Origin: Timema cristinae
Lineage: Eukaryota; Arthropoda; Insecta; Phasmatodea; Timematidae
Direction: 5' to 3'
Assembly: GCA_039000515.1 (NCBI GenBank)
Contig: JBCFYV010000001.1
Location: 18,391,928-18,455,927, forward strand
DNA length: 64,000 nt
Part shown: in pieces, positions 1 through 11,470 of the stretch
How the letters are laid out: each line of letters opens with the position of its first letter
Numbering within the stretch: position 1 is the first letter of the stretch
The notes under the pieces: generated by a model
The model's input: the letters and a program-made list of their open reading frames with translations, nothing else
Databases searched by the model: none
Told to the model about the DNA's origin: nothing
Made by a program: the position numbers and the translations under genes

Positions 1-159
1 AATGATGGCAGATATTCAACAACTGTTGATATCATCACGTGAAGAAATTAAACTCTGTGTTTCTACCGGAACCATAATTTATTTATTTTGGTCACAAATA
101 TGTTTTTCTAAAAAAAACCTACACAAAATACTACTTTTTTGCTTCCTCTATACGACCCC
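1..159 (+). mobile_element. TTAA-MITE, right arm only (cut by window start)
   Basis: The right arm of the TTAA-MITE family, matching the complete copies at 30801-31172 and 48868-49262. It holds the inner palindromic block gatattcaacaactgttga at 11-30 and then the arm sequence, and stops at a TTAA at 160-163. The left half lies outside the window. No coding content; a non-autonomous DNA element. Confidence 0.8.
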
Positions 160-163
160 TTAA

Positions 164-345
164 AAATCAACATTTTTAACGAAACATAGCCTAATATTAT
201 TCAGAGTAAATCAGTTATCGATTTCAATCCCTAGTATAGCCAGTGTTGTGTTCTTATTAGGAACCATGAAAAGCCTTACATACTTCACAAATGAATTTGA
301 TAGATCTTTAACAAGCCATGCAATGGATTTCATCTTTTCGGAAAG
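164..345. other. AT-rich DNA, nothing recognised
   Basis: No ORF, repeat or RNA signal was seen between the MITE arm and the degenerate array. Confidence 0.5.
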
Positions 346-775
346 TAGGCCTTAACTCACTTGGCCTTAAATCAGATGACTTAAAATCAATTGTCCTTAT
401 GTTAATTGGCCAAGAAATAATTTGGCATAAAATTGTTTTCACCAACTATCACTTGGTCTTAAGTCATTTATTATAAGTTAATTTGGACTAAAATGAATTT
501 TTTAATTTAAGAAAATGTTGGGAGTTTACCTTCAAAAGTAATTTGGCCAAAAAATCAATCTAAATTTATGTCGCTCTGCCTAAAGTGTTGTTTATTTTGT
601 CCCCGGTTATTTGTGCTAAAACTAATTTTAAAGTTATATTATAAAAATAATCAATGTGTCTAAAATCGCTTGAACTCATGTTATTTAGCCTAAAAAATAA
701 ATGCATGGAAAGGCAGGGAGCCTAAAATAATTTAGCTTACAATTTAGGCCAAAATTATCTAGGTCTACTAACGTG
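346..775 (+). repeat. Degenerate tandem array, about 15-bp period
   Basis: Units close to ggcctaaaatcaatt recur at 14-17 bp spacing, for example ggccttaactcactt, ggccttaaatcagat, gacttaaaatcaatt and gtccttatgttaatt in direct succession near 346-405. The pattern fades and returns up to about 775. The units differ strongly from each other, so the array is old. The 15-bp period is three-divisible, but the frame is closed by stops. I do not recognise the repeat. Confidence 0.6.
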
Positions 776-1184
776 TACCCTTATTTTATTGTACATACAA
801 ACGCTATTGTTAAAACTATAAAGGAATATTAGAGTATTTAGTGCACTATTTATGTAAATATTCATTGTGATCTTTTACTAATGTATCATAAAACTTAAGT
901 ATAATAGCTGTTAACATAATTTACTGTATTCTATAAAATTAAAATAAATGATACAGTGCACCATACGGACTTACTTTCCCTTTAATAAAAAAATATATAT
1001 ATTATTTTTTTTAAATTCTAAGGATTTGTGAAACGCAAAATTATGCACAGTTGCAAAAACACTCCACCAAAGAACAAAGATGAAATATTATACAATATGA
1101 CAGGAACATTGATTAAAGATGAGCATCACTGTCCACCAAAGAGTAAAGCAATCAGTTTCACAATTGAAGACTTCAATAAAAAAT
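776..1184. other. AT-rich DNA, nothing recognised
   Basis: A short open frame (1028-1225) runs into the R1 repeat. It has no codon pattern or domain to support it as a gene. Confidence 0.5.
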
Positions 1185-1710
1185 ATTTATGTTTGCTTAT
1201 AGCTCCGAAACTATTGGTTTTATAAAAATACATTTCAAATTAAAATATGTTTGATAATACAATAACTTTTCATCGGTACGATATCTTGTATCTCAAATAG
1301 TTGCGGAGATACGATCAAAATTGTAAATTTCTGCTTATGGATAATACCCACAAAGTTATATTTATGGTAAATTTAAAATTGCCATTTTGTTTGTAGTTTA
1401 CACAATGCCTAAGACACAAAATTTAATCAAAACCATTAGAGCGAGTTTTGAGAAAATCAATTTTTACTCTTTTAACCCTTCATTAAATTACACTATATTT
1501 TAAAGTTAAATATCTAATTCCAAAAATAAATCAGAGAATCCTTCCGGAAACCATAGAAACAAAATTTTATCCCGGTTGGTAACGTGGTTTCTCCTCTATT
1601 CCAAGATACAGACAAAGAGACTGACAAACAGACGTACAAACAGACATACAGATGGCAACACAAAAACAACTTTTTCGGTTTTAGAGGATCATGAAACGTC
1701 AACATTTATC
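1185..1710 (+). repeat. Dispersed repeat R1, plus orientation
   Basis: About 500 bp that matches the reverse complement of 44864-45365 in block order. The shared blocks are ctattggttttat near 1210, an aaatagttgcggagata block near 1285-1305 followed by a caaaattgtaaatttctg block, a gttttgagaaaat block near 1445, a GACA-rich run near 1607-1650, and an acaaaaacaacttttt block near 1660. No ORF spans it and no terminal repeat is obvious. Its class is unknown: a LINE or DNA-element remnant are both possible. Confidence 0.6.
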
Positions 1711-1870
1711 AAAATCTAGAGTGTTTTTATGACTATCACAACACGTTTCGCTCTTTGAGGTGTCTAGGGAAATTAAAAATTACAATGATATTATGTATGT
1801 TTGTATGAAATGGGAAGAAAGGTGAAACAGAAGAGTAAGATAAGGAGAAAACAAAACACATATTAATAAA

Positions 1871-2095
1871 GAGTGTGTTGAGCTAAACTGCTGAGAACGG
1901 GGAGATCAAGGTTCGAATATAGGTCGGGTGAACTGGGGGTGGCTTTTTCTAAATGATTTTCCACTCTACCTCCACGCAAATACGGGTTCACTTCCTCTAA
2001 ATTCAATCTTCCAAATTCCTAATCCACTAGCGTAATTAGTACTTAGGCGTATAACCCGAATGGGTAGTAAGACGTGGTGCTAAATAAATAAATAT
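1871..2095 (+). mobile_element. SINE-A, 5'-truncated
   Basis: Starts inside the head (gtgttgagct), keeps box B (ggttcgaata), the common body with ccacgcaaatacgggttcac, and the conserved tail with the ACCC/GGGT-type hairpin and GGTGCTAA, ending in short AAAT repeats. Box A is missing. Confidence 0.85.
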
Positions 2096-3004
2096 ATAAA
2101 GAATGGTAAAATAAAATTTGAAATAAATTATAAGATTTTTTCTTAGCTTTTGCACAAAAAAAAACATTAAAAAACTTTTCCTTCACACACCTCAATTTTG
2201 GATGGAGGGAGGGAAGGTTAGGGTAGGTTAGTAAAATTATTCCCTGCAACTCAGTTTTTTTTGTGTTTTTTTTTTTCTAAAGTAAATGTGAAATTTTGTG
2301 ATTTTAGTTTTTTTTGAGAGGGTGTTATGGGGTTGGGGGAGAAGAACTAGTTGACTGTTCTGGGCAGATCAGAGGGGATCATCCAAAGTGAAACGTCACT
2401 CACAGAATATGTCGTGTGGCTTATTCCGTGGTATAGAGAGGGAGAGGGGATGATGGTCTGGTGGATGGAGGGGGAGAGGGAGGGGTAGGTGGTGCTGTCA
2501 AGTCTGTTGACTAGCAAGCATTCGTTTCCAACCATGTGTGTGGGTACATATATGATTCATGTGGGGGGGGGTGGGAATGCATATCAGATTATATTTTACT
2601 GTTTTTTTTTTAAATTTATATTTTTGCTACAGTCATATAATAAACCGTTTCCTCTAAACAAAGTTAATAAACAGTCTCATTTAGAAAAAAAAAAGTAATA
2701 TGTTTTAACACTATGGTCATTTAAGTACTCATCATTTGTTTAGGTAGTAAGGAAAGGTGAGTGTATCCGCATCAGTTGGAGGAGTTGAGGGGTATACCAC
2801 AGCAATCATTTGGAACTTTGCTTCCCCCCCCCCTCTTCCCACAACCCCTCGTCTCACCGTTTTGAGTTTTTAGCCTAGTTCTCACCATCTCAGTAATTCC
2901 AGTCTATTGTAACTTTAGGTATTAGGACTTAGGCCTTGTGACGTACCACATGTGCAGTTAAACACACGAATTACAAACTGGCTTATACGAAGAGAGAAAG
3001 AGAA
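2096..3004. other. Unique DNA with poly-T, G-rich and GA-rich patches
   Basis: Holds T runs near 2257-2280, a purine-rich stretch at about 2430-2500 and G runs near 2563-2575. Open frames here (2043-2249, 2347-2535, 2489-2698) are low-complexity translations. No gene is supported. Confidence 0.5.
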
Positions 3005-3155
3005 GCCGAAGGGGACATGAAATAATGAAACTATTTTTGCACTTTTATATAAAACATGTTTCTGGTCAAAATAAATCAAACCCTTCTCCAATAGAAATAG
3101 ATTTAAATTTTCTTCACATGAAGGTATTAAAAGTTCTTGAATTGGTTAGGGATGA
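3005..3155 (+). mobile_element. TTAA-MITE, left arm fragment
   Basis: Matches the left arm of the family: aggggacatgaaataatg, a gcacttttatataaaacatg block, tggtcaaaataaatcaaa, then ttttcttcacatg. It breaks off just after the inner palindrome begins. Confidence 0.7.
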
Positions 3156-3946
3156 AGAAGCTTGAATTTAGGTTAAGTGTAACAGCATTTATGTGAAGAG
3201 AGAGAGAGAGTGTGAAGCCACTAAGGAAATACCACCCTTAGTTCACTTGACCAGGATCGAACTATATGATCTGATCATCAGCATCAGTCTATTACGAGTG
3301 TAATGCCTTAGACCAAGTATCCAGCGAGTGGGTATCAACATTATTAATAGCAACATTTGCATTTTTAATTAGGTAGGACTGTCTACATTTAAAAAATTGT
3401 ATTTGAAAAAAAAAAAGTATTATCTTCCTTTCTGAAATGATGGATGCATTTGTCATTAAAAATCGTGATGGTCTACACAATAACGCTAGACGTCGTTTAT
3501 TGACTTCACGCAAGGATATAAGGGTGATATTACTATCAGATAACGTGGAATATTAACTTTTAATGGTGTTCACAGCTTTCAAAACAATCCAACCCACGCC
3601 ATATCTAAAGAGAACGCCCACGGACCTTGATGTATAGACCGTTCCATCCAAACGGGGGACATAATATTATAGCAGCTGAATATAGAAAGTTTATCAAATA
3701 TTGATTAATGTTGCACCAGTCTTGAATATTATGCTATAAAAATAAAATTGAGAAGTATGGTAAAAAATCGCTTGAAAAAAACATATATCTTAATTAATGT
3801 GATGCAGTTTTGCTAGGATTAAACAAATTAGTCTGCATTTTAGATAAGCTTTGTATAAGTGTACACACCAATTAGATTTTTTTTACTTTGTGGTTTATTT
3901 AATGAGGCCGCCTCGGTCAGTGAGAAAGTATCAATCGCTGTCAGAC
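3156..3946. other. Unique DNA with a short (AG)n
   Basis: An AG run lies at about 3198-3211. No other repeat or gene was recognised. The 73-codon minus frame (3292-3513) is unsupported. Confidence 0.5.
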
Positions 3947-4226
3947 CACATGGCTTAAATTATTATTATTAGCACCGCGTCTTACTACCCGTTTGGGTTA
4001 TACGCTTCAAGTACTAATACGCTAATGGATTAGGAATTGGGAAGGTCAAATTAGAGGAAGTGAGCCCGCATTTGCGTGGAGGGAGAGTGGAAAACCATTT
4101 AGGAAAAACCACTCCCAGTTCATCCGACCGAGATTCTAACCTCGATCTCCCCGTCCTCGGCGGTCGAGCTCAACATGACTAGCGCGTTAACCAACTACGC
4201 CACCGAGGTGGGTCACATGGCTTAAA
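3947..4226 (-). mobile_element. SINE-A, full length with 13-bp TSD
   Basis: Read on the minus strand: head with box A, box B, common body, tail hairpin and GGTGCTAA followed by TAA repeats. The perfect TSD cacatggcttaaa is at 3947-3959 and 4214-4226. This marks a target-primed insertion. The copy is close in sequence to the other SINE-A copies. Confidence 0.95.
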
Positions 4227-5238
4227 ATATGTTGGTCTGTTTCGTTGGTACTACTTCTATAATATCTCTAAGCTTATACTCCCTTTCTCCTTTCACATAC
4301 AACCACACTTTATTAATGTCAATATGAACGAGGGTAACCAAAATTACTAAACTTCTTATATCACGATAAGAAGTAGTAAAGCTCACTGCTAGTTCTGAAA
4401 TATCTTTAAATATTTTTTTTTATTAACTTATCAAAGTATTATTTTATTACTTTGAGGAAGGCTAAACATAGAGCAGATATTTTAATCAATCCTAGTCTCA
4501 TAGCTTCACAAATATGATTAAAAAGTTGCTAGAAATGAAATAATAAAACTTCAACTAATTTTTTTTTCTAATTATAAAAATCGTATTACATGATTGCTAA
4601 GGGATAAGATATTTATTGGAATTTTTCAACTTTATTCTGGCGTGAATCATATTTTGAAATAACGCATCGTAGCAATAATTATTGCACTAGATATGAAGGT
4701 CAGCACGGAAATTTCTCACCTAACGAGGTAACCCAATAATGAAAACATTTGTTTTAATCAATATGTATAAAAATAAGCATACCTTTTAAACTAACTTATT
4801 TTAGGGAAATCTACACAAGGACTTAAAAACTTAAAAAGAGATTTTATTATAAAAAAGTTGTACACTGTTAACACTTATATATAGAATATAAAAAAAATAA
4901 GAATGGCCTAATCAAGGTTAATAAAACGTTAGAACATTTGTCACATTCTTATAGACAGATAGCTTAAACCATTTGTCATGAGTGACAATTTCAAAATACA
5001 TGCCTAGATGTATCAATTATATAAAGTATTTTTAGTATTTTTTTTATAATTACTGTCAAAAAGTGAAACTAATTTACAAGTTCCAGTAGACGCTGGATTA
5101 AGGCAAAATTATGTACAAACACTAATTTATAGTTTGCATTAAATCTTAAGACTAAAGAAGAGGTGTTAGAGGAGAAAAGGAATTGGGACAAATTATGGTT
5201 CCAACCACTACTGTACGGGATAGGTCAAGATACACCCG
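4227..5238. other. AT-rich DNA, nothing recognised
   Basis: About 1 kb without a supported ORF, repeat or RNA gene. Confidence 0.5.
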
Positions 5239-5535
5239 TTATCGTGAAATTATTATTAGCACCGCGTCTTACTACCCGTTCGGGTTATACACAATTACGC
5301 TAATGTGTAATGGTAGGGTGATTGTGAGATGAAATGAAGGACCTACAGTTTAACGTGGGATATGAACCATGGTGGAGGCCTGGCATCCCCCACATTCACA
5401 AGTTGTCTTGTCAGAGGTGAAGAAAGGGTTTGATAATCAGATAAATCTGTGCCGGGACCGAGGATTGAACCCCGGACCTCAGCACAGAAGTCTGACACCC
5501 TACCCCTAGACCGCCAGGTCACATTTATTGTGAAA
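5239..5535 (-). mobile_element. SINE-B with 11-bp TSD
   Basis: On the minus strand it starts gtgacctgg, with A-box-like ggtctaggggtaggg and B-box-like ggggttcaatcctcgg. Its body is unrelated to SINE-A/C, and it then joins the same tail with the cccgaacggg hairpin and GGTGCTAA. The TSD ttatYgtgaaa (one mismatch) is at 5239-5249 and 5525-5535. Confidence 0.92.
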
Positions 5536-6212
5536 GGAGTGTAATATTGATCTTACACAGTGTTTCATCATTTATACGAAACAAAACATTTCTACTAAAT
5601 ATCTAGAAAAGATAAAAGTGACTCAATTATTTGCCAATTAAAATTCTACACCTTTTCAGTAACCTGTCACATTTTATGATTCAAATGTCACTTTTTGTTA
5701 TGCATTAAATATGTTTTAAACGCCTTACTAAGTGTCAATTTTATATTTCGTGTTGTTGTCAACAAAACCAAAACAAATCCCATAAAAAACATAAATTAAC
5801 TACTGGGGAAATAATTAATCTTATAAAGCCATTTTTCTTACAATGTCTTTTATTGAACAATAATAGACCCTATAAATTTCAGATCACTAATATATTAAGT
5901 AATATCGTAGATTTATTTTAATAGAAACATAATGTATCTTCATTATTGAATTAATAATATATAAAAACACCAGTAGTAAATATAAAGGGAAGGACCTATA
6001 CCATTTTGTGTCAGTTATACCTCCTTTTTTAAAGTGACCTCACTTTTGTGCGTGCTACGAAACAAATTCCCATCTAAGATAATTTAAACATTAGCCATTT
6101 TTTTTAAACTTCATTGAACGAAGAAGTTTAAATTTAACATACTTAATTGTTATATAAATCTGCGTATCTTAATTTATGTTTTCCTATTATTTTCTTTCTT
6201 AGTACTGTATTT
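5536..6212. other. AT-rich DNA, nothing recognised
   Basis: No supported gene or repeat. Confidence 0.5.
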
Positions 6213-6481
6213 TATAATAATAATAATAATAATATTTAGCACCGCATCTTACTAGCCGTTCGGGTTATACGCTTTAAGTACTAATTACGCTAATGGATTA
6301 GGAATTGGGAAGGTTGAATTAGAGGAAGTGAACCCGCATTTGCATGTAGGGAGAGTGGAAAACCATTTAGGAAAAACCACCCCCAGTTCACCAAACCGAG
6401 ATTCGAACCTCGATCTCCCGGTCCTCAGCAGTCGAGCTCAACACGACTAGCGCGTTAGCCAACTACACCACCAAGGCTGGT
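6213..6481 (-). mobile_element. SINE-A, full length with (TAA)n tail
   Basis: A complete minus-strand copy. The TAA-type tail appears as the AAT run at 6213-6234. Head boxes are at the right-hand end. A short TSD around tattttat flanks it (before 6213 and near 6487). One of the less diverged copies. Confidence 0.9.
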
Positions 6482-6884
6482 TATTATATTTTATGTATAT
6501 TGCTACCCCCTACCCCCCATAATCGGGATTCATAGCCGATACAAAGATTCCGGATGAGTTAGTTTTTTCTACTCAACTCTAATTAAAACGACTAATTACC
6601 TTAAAATGTAACTTTCGCAATTATTTAAATCGATAAAAAGAGTTTTTACCCTGGCTTCGTTTGGTCTAAGATGTGTGTGTAAGAGATTAAGAACACTGAG
6701 GCGTCGTAGCTGACATCGACCAATCACCAACAGTAGACTCTCTTTGGTTATCATCTCACCGGGGTAAAGGCTTCTTAATATTCCTGTTGTGGGAAAACAG
6801 GACAAGTACAGGTGGTTCGGTGCTTACTATGGTTGTAGTACTAGAAGCTAACAGATATACACCCGTGTTAAGTTGGAAGTATAG
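6482..6884. other. Unique DNA
   Basis: Two minus-strand frames (6596-6805, 6756-6959) are open, but the second runs into the MITE and neither shows a domain. Nothing else was seen. Confidence 0.5.
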
Positions 6885-7140
6885 GTAATGTGAAAAAAAA
6901 GTAAGCGTTTTTACAGTTTTCATAGCAAGATAAATCAAATATTTCTCATGTAGAAACATATAGTTTAATTTTCTTCACATGGTGATATCAACAGTTGTTG
7001 AATATTTGTCAAGGGTGTCCTGGAATTTAATGACAACTTTTTCTCTTTAATTAAAAAGTTTCTTATCTAATGCAACTAAGCTCATTACAGATATTCAACA
7101 ACTGTTGATATCATAATGTGAAAAAGTTAATTTACCTTTC
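6885..7140 (+). mobile_element. TTAA-MITE, both arms but ends eroded
   Basis: Contains both inner palindromic blocks (near 6983-7001 and 7089-7108) around the loop aatttaatgacaac ... aaaaagtttctta. The outer arms are degraded, and the TTAA ends are not clear. Confidence 0.8.
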
Positions 7141-7271
7141 ATTGTGACACCTAGGTGAATATTAGTGCTTACACTTATTTATAGTCTAGATACTTTAGAA
7201 ATACATGGTTAAGGTGTATCAAATTTGACTAATCAGGGCTGATAGGCCTACCGCAACTTATTACCAATTGT

Positions 7272-7272
<1 letters not shown>

Positions 7273-7334
<62 letters not shown>
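7273..7334. repeat. (TA)n microsatellite, about 60 bp
   Basis: An uninterrupted TA dinucleotide run. Confidence 0.98.
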
Positions 7335-7337
<3 letters not shown>

Positions 7338-7394
7338 AAGTAGCATAGTTGAAAGATGTCCAATTTTCTTAGTGTATCTAAGAAAGTTACAAGG

Positions 7395-7480
7395 TCCAGA
7401 TTTAACTTATCAATACGTCAGGTCATGTGATATGTATTTGTCACATTTGATAAATATTATCAATAGATTAACACATTTAC
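7395..7480 (+). repeat. Dispersed repeat R2, partial copy
   Basis: A tacgtcaggtcatgtgat block followed by a gtcacatttgataaatatta block. The same order of blocks recurs at 21835-21950, 39335-39420 and 62040-62135. In all four cases a TTAA-MITE lies a short way to the left. Unknown class. Confidence 0.6.
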
Positions 7481-8340
7481 AAGTAATTTAGTCAACAATA
7501 TCTATACTACAGTTAAGATATATACATGCCCTTCCGATGAAAATAAGACTGTAATTGCTATTATTTCCAGTATTTTTTTTTAAAAATAGTGCTATTATTT
7601 TAAGCATTTATTAAAATAGTGTAGAAACAGGTTTGTTCGTTACTCACAATAAATATCTCATAAAAATTAATATTATCGATCATGTTGCAATCAGTATAAT
7701 TTTCGCTTTGAGGCTACAAGTGCCGTCAAATAATTATCAGAGACATCCTCACATCAATTTTCAGACGCTGCTGCCATCTCTATCTGATATATATAACTAT
7801 TAGCCGTGTCAAAGAGTGAGCTGAGCTGGTAAGAATGTATGACAAGAGACGTCTACGTTTGAGTTAACCATGGTCAATAAGTTCCATCACTAGAGTAGTA
7901 AAATTAATGGGAAAAAAAACGAGTGGGTTAATAGGGGGAGGGGAAGTGAGACTGTTAGGGAGTGGATGAGTTGTGGATTTTATTTAAGAATATGTATCAC
8001 CATGTCCAGGAGACGATTCTTGATCGGAATCTACTTCACTTAACACATCTCCACCACAAACGTGTTATTAACACCACGGCCCACGTATGCGTTACCAGTG
8101 GAAGACAGGACTAAGCGCCATTTAGGACTCACGATAGCTTTCAAGACAGATTTTAAATATTAGTGAGTTTATTTATGTAACTATTGGATTTCAGATACTT
8201 AATATGACAGTGGATTATTAGTGTCTGGCATTCAACGAGAATCAAGCATCCTTGCTTGAATTATTACTACGATTATAGCGTTCAGATAAAATTCAAACCC
8301 TTGATTCTCAAATTTTAATAAAACTACATTTTTTATAAAC
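7481..8340. other. Unique DNA
   Basis: About 7790-8130 is somewhat richer in G+C than its surroundings. No gene is supported. Confidence 0.5.
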
Positions 8341-8583
8341 CATGTCTTTCTACCCATTCGGGCTATACGATTACGTAAAAATTAGGCTAATGGTTCTAGG
8401 AACTAAAGCGGTTACATTTATAGGAAGAGTAGCCTACCAACATTTTCGTGATGGGAGAGTAGAAAAACATTTTGGAAAAAACATCCTTTTTACACCAACT
8501 GAGATTCGAACCCCAATCTCTCCATTATAGTCAGTCTAATCTACTGCAAGAAAAGTGCGTTAGACCACGTGGCCACTGAAATT
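8341..8583 (-). mobile_element. SINE-C, diverged
   Basis: The tail-derived ctacccattcgggctatacg lies at the left and the head (reverse complement of gtggccacgtggtctaacgc) at the right. The box B region reads gattcgaacccc on the plus strand. An open frame (8342-8530) across it is incidental. Confidence 0.85.
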
Positions 8584-8789
8584 GGTTAGAAAAAAGTTAA
8601 TAGCTCTACTTTCGCTTGTCCATACGTAGATTCATGTGAAATTTAAATGTCGTTTTTCATAAATATTATGAATACCTACAAAATAACACAAATGATATAT
8701 TAAAACCTATCCTCTTTTTTGGTAGAATGGTTTAAATCCGTCACTAACACAATCGATTGGGTTTTCAATCAGTAGCACAGTGAGATATT

Positions 8790-8935
8790 TTTTTAACTTT
8801 TAGTTTTCCACTTTTCCTCCCCGCAAATACGGTAATAGTTTATCTACATTAAAACTTCCCTCATCCCTGTCCCATTAGTGTAATTAGTTAATTTAAGCAT
8901 AACCTAAACATTTAGTAAGACAGGGTGCTAGAAAA
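8790..8935 (+). mobile_element. SINE-C, 3' fragment
   Basis: Begins with the ccacttttcctccccgcaaa part of the common body and runs through a diverged tail ending gggtgctaga. It lies head-to-head with the copy at 8341-8583. Confidence 0.7.
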
Positions 8936-9039
8936 AATATATCGTAAACAGCAAATTTTATTAAATATATTTTTTTTTAAGTCTCTTCGTAATAAAATTA
9001 GACTGTAAGTTGTACTACAAAAGGCCACTGGCATTAATA

Positions 9040-9340
9040 ATCTTTTAAAGGACATGGGCCACTTTCCCCGGGGGAGTCTAGCCGGCCATGCCTTGGAAGA
9101 AGCAATCAGTGAGGGTTGAAGGGGAGGTAAGCAATGTCCGCAACGCGTCTGGCGCGTTTCTTCAAGCTTCTTCTTCTTTTTATAAGGGCCATGCGCGCGA
9201 CCCGTTGTTGAAATAATTATTCTTTACGAGGTGTTACCAGGACCGCATACCAACCGACTCACCCTGATCCCCCCCACCCCCCTTTTCTCCTCCAAAAACA
9301 TACTCTCCCTGCAAATGTCCGCACGACCGAACTCTTCTCA
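9040..9340. other. G+C- and CpG-richer island
   Basis: Contains ccccgggggag, gccggccatg, caacgcgtctggcgcg and catgcgcgcgacccg within AT-rich flanks, then a C run at about 9270-9281. No ORF, SINE box or element was recognised. It could be a regulatory region, a promoter-proximal exon or a fragment of an unrecognised repeat. Confidence 0.35.
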
Positions 9341-9352
9341 GAGATTGTTATA

Positions 9353-9420
9353 TTTTTTAACACCGCAAGTTATAAGCATATGTACTAATTACGCTATTAG
9401 CTAAAGGGATGAATTTAAGT
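9353..9420 (-). mobile_element. SINE tail fragment
   Basis: Retains only the tail (taacaccgca, atgtactaattacgctatta) on the minus strand. The hairpin is lost. Confidence 0.55.
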
Positions 9421-9529
9421 ATTTAACAATTCAAAATTTATTCCATATTTAAAAAGTAAAATTATATTTAGTATTCGAGAAAAATAGGATATGATCCATC
9501 TCTAATGTGTGTGTGTATATATATATATA

Positions 9530-9665
9530 AAACTATGCTAATGTGCTTAGAAAAATAAAAGTTGAATTTTGAGGAAATTACTCCCATTTGCTTGGAAGGA
9601 GAGTGGAAAATCATCGAGGTAAGACACCCTCAATACGTCTGACCGGAATTTGAACCCCAAAAAAT
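9530..9665 (-). mobile_element. SINE-C internal fragment
   Basis: Common body on the minus strand (ggaggaaa-like, ggagagtggaaaatcatcga) to the B-box side (gaatttgaacccc). It is preceded by a short GT/TA run near 9507-9530. Confidence 0.65.
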
Positions 9666-10285
9666 CAAAATAATTTTGCGTTATTTTTTAATCTTGAGAT
9701 AAATTAACACATACCAACTGAATTTTCACATAAGCCATGATATTAAAAAAAAAATTTCTCAATGTATTTCTACTCTTCGGTATGTTATTAAAGTAAGCTT
9801 CATAGTAATTAAACAAAGACGAAATTAGATCCATGTTTGGTACGCTCATCAAACACTTGTTCATTCAAATAGAACATAGTTTTTTGTAAACCTGTTTATG
9901 CCCTAAGTATTAATCAAGGTGAGGTTCCCAATTTTTTTTTTCTAACATTATGAATATTAAACGTTCAGTCAAAGCTGTTACATGCTTAAGGTCGTAATAG
10001 CTTCAGAATAAAGTTAAGGTTAACTAACACCTTTTAAAATTTACAACTGATTTAACTTATATACATAAATAGTTTGTGGGTTCAACAATGAGGTTAATAA
10101 CGTAATACTTTAGGAGGTGTAAAGGAGAATGTAATACAAATAAAGTGCACCAGAATTAGCGTTAAGAAAGGATGGGGAAATTCCTAGTTATAAATCCTAC
10201 ATAGAAAAACACCTATCATGGGTTCCAACTCTAATTCGTACATAGATCTGGTCCCTTAAAGGCTATACCCATTGCATTGGGCTGT
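9666..10285. other. AT-rich DNA, nothing recognised
   Basis: No supported gene or repeat. Confidence 0.5.
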
Positions 10286-10524
10286 TACAGTAACCCCATG
10301 GCTTTTTTGGTGCTGACTGACAGCTCACAGCTGACTTCTGACAGTCAACATTTAGGTATATACCAAAATTTTGACTGTCAGAAGTGACAGCTGCTAAACA
10401 AATGTTTTTGCAGATCATATGGATCGGCGTAGGAATACATAATTTGGTCTGGTATCTTTTCAAAGCCGTCATCTGTCATATGTGAGCTGTCAGTTAGCAC
10501 CAAAGAAGCCACGGGGCTACACTA
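10286..10524 (-). mobile_element. TA-MITE, copy 1 (Tc1/mariner-like ends)
   Basis: A 235-bp element at 10288-10522 with inverted ends: left cagtaaccccatggcttttt, right the complement of a gtgtagccccgtggcttctt block. TA dinucleotides flank it at 10286-10287 and 10523-10524. An inner second palindrome (acttctgacagtcaa ... ttgactgtcagaagt) lies at about 10334-10388. A 69-codon minus frame matches one in the other copy (43684-43881), but that follows from copy identity. Assignment to Tc1/mariner rests on the CAGT start and TA target only. Confidence 0.85.
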
Positions 10525-11391
10525 GTTTGTAAGTCTTGTGCTGATACAATACCATTATTTTTTAAAATTATCATCACATATTTATATCAAATAAGGAAAC
10601 TTCAGTTATGAGTTAACTAAACATGTTAAGCTATTCTACAATAAAATAACTTGTTTATATATATAATTACGAGTTTGACTTTACCTTAAGGATATAATCA
10701 GACAAAACCGTTGATATATGAACCAAATGATGGGCGTATTTATATAATTGAACTTAATTTGATATTGTATCTAACTTTTAAACGACCAAAAGTAGAATAC
10801 CAATTTAGAAAATAGTCTGACAGTATGAATACAATTTTTTGTTTTAAATGTGTCTGTTTTTATAAAGAGAAAAGGGTTCCAATCAGCAGCCAACCTTTTA
10901 TTAACAAAGTTATTAACCAGTCGGTGATGCCACGCCCTTAAAAAAACAGCAAACACCTCTTCCTGGCACTATGAAATGGACGCTTCTCTCATACTTACTC
11001 TAAAAAAAAATTCCGGGATTCATGGAATGGTTTTGATAGAGTTTTAAGCACGAGATATTATTAATAAATAAATTTTATGAGACAATCGTAAAAACTCTCC
11101 CATAGTTAGGGACAATACAAAGGTTATCAGTAAACTCTCTTTAAATAAATTTCCTTGATAAATCAAATATTTATTTTTATTGATCAAATAAAACATTCTT
11201 TACATATAAATTTTGGACAAAATTGTTATCACAATTTTAAAAAATAGTTATAAAACGTCTTCAGTAAAACACAATCTATTTTTCTTTTTAATAATACATA
11301 TTCTGATTTATTATATCTTTCTAAATACCCATTTTTTTTAAAATTGATAAACCATTGGAGAAAACTTTCAAATTTTCAAAAAACTTTAATT
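10525..11391. other. AT-rich DNA, nothing recognised
   Basis: No supported gene or repeat. Confidence 0.5.
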
Positions 11392-11470
11392 ATTGGTGGT
11401 AGTGTAGGGAACGTGATTTAAGGGCAGTTCTTTTTGCAGTTTTTATAGAAAAAAATATTTTTGTAAAAAA
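11392..11470 (+). mobile_element. TTAA-MITE, left terminal fragment
   Basis: Reads ggtggtagtgtagggaacgt, then gggcagttctttttgcag and tttttatag, the outermost left arm of the family. The rest is absent. Confidence 0.7.

Noticed and set aside
346..775. CRISPR-like regular repeats
   Set aside because: Units are short, diverged and contiguous with no unique spacers, and the DNA is eukaryotic in character.
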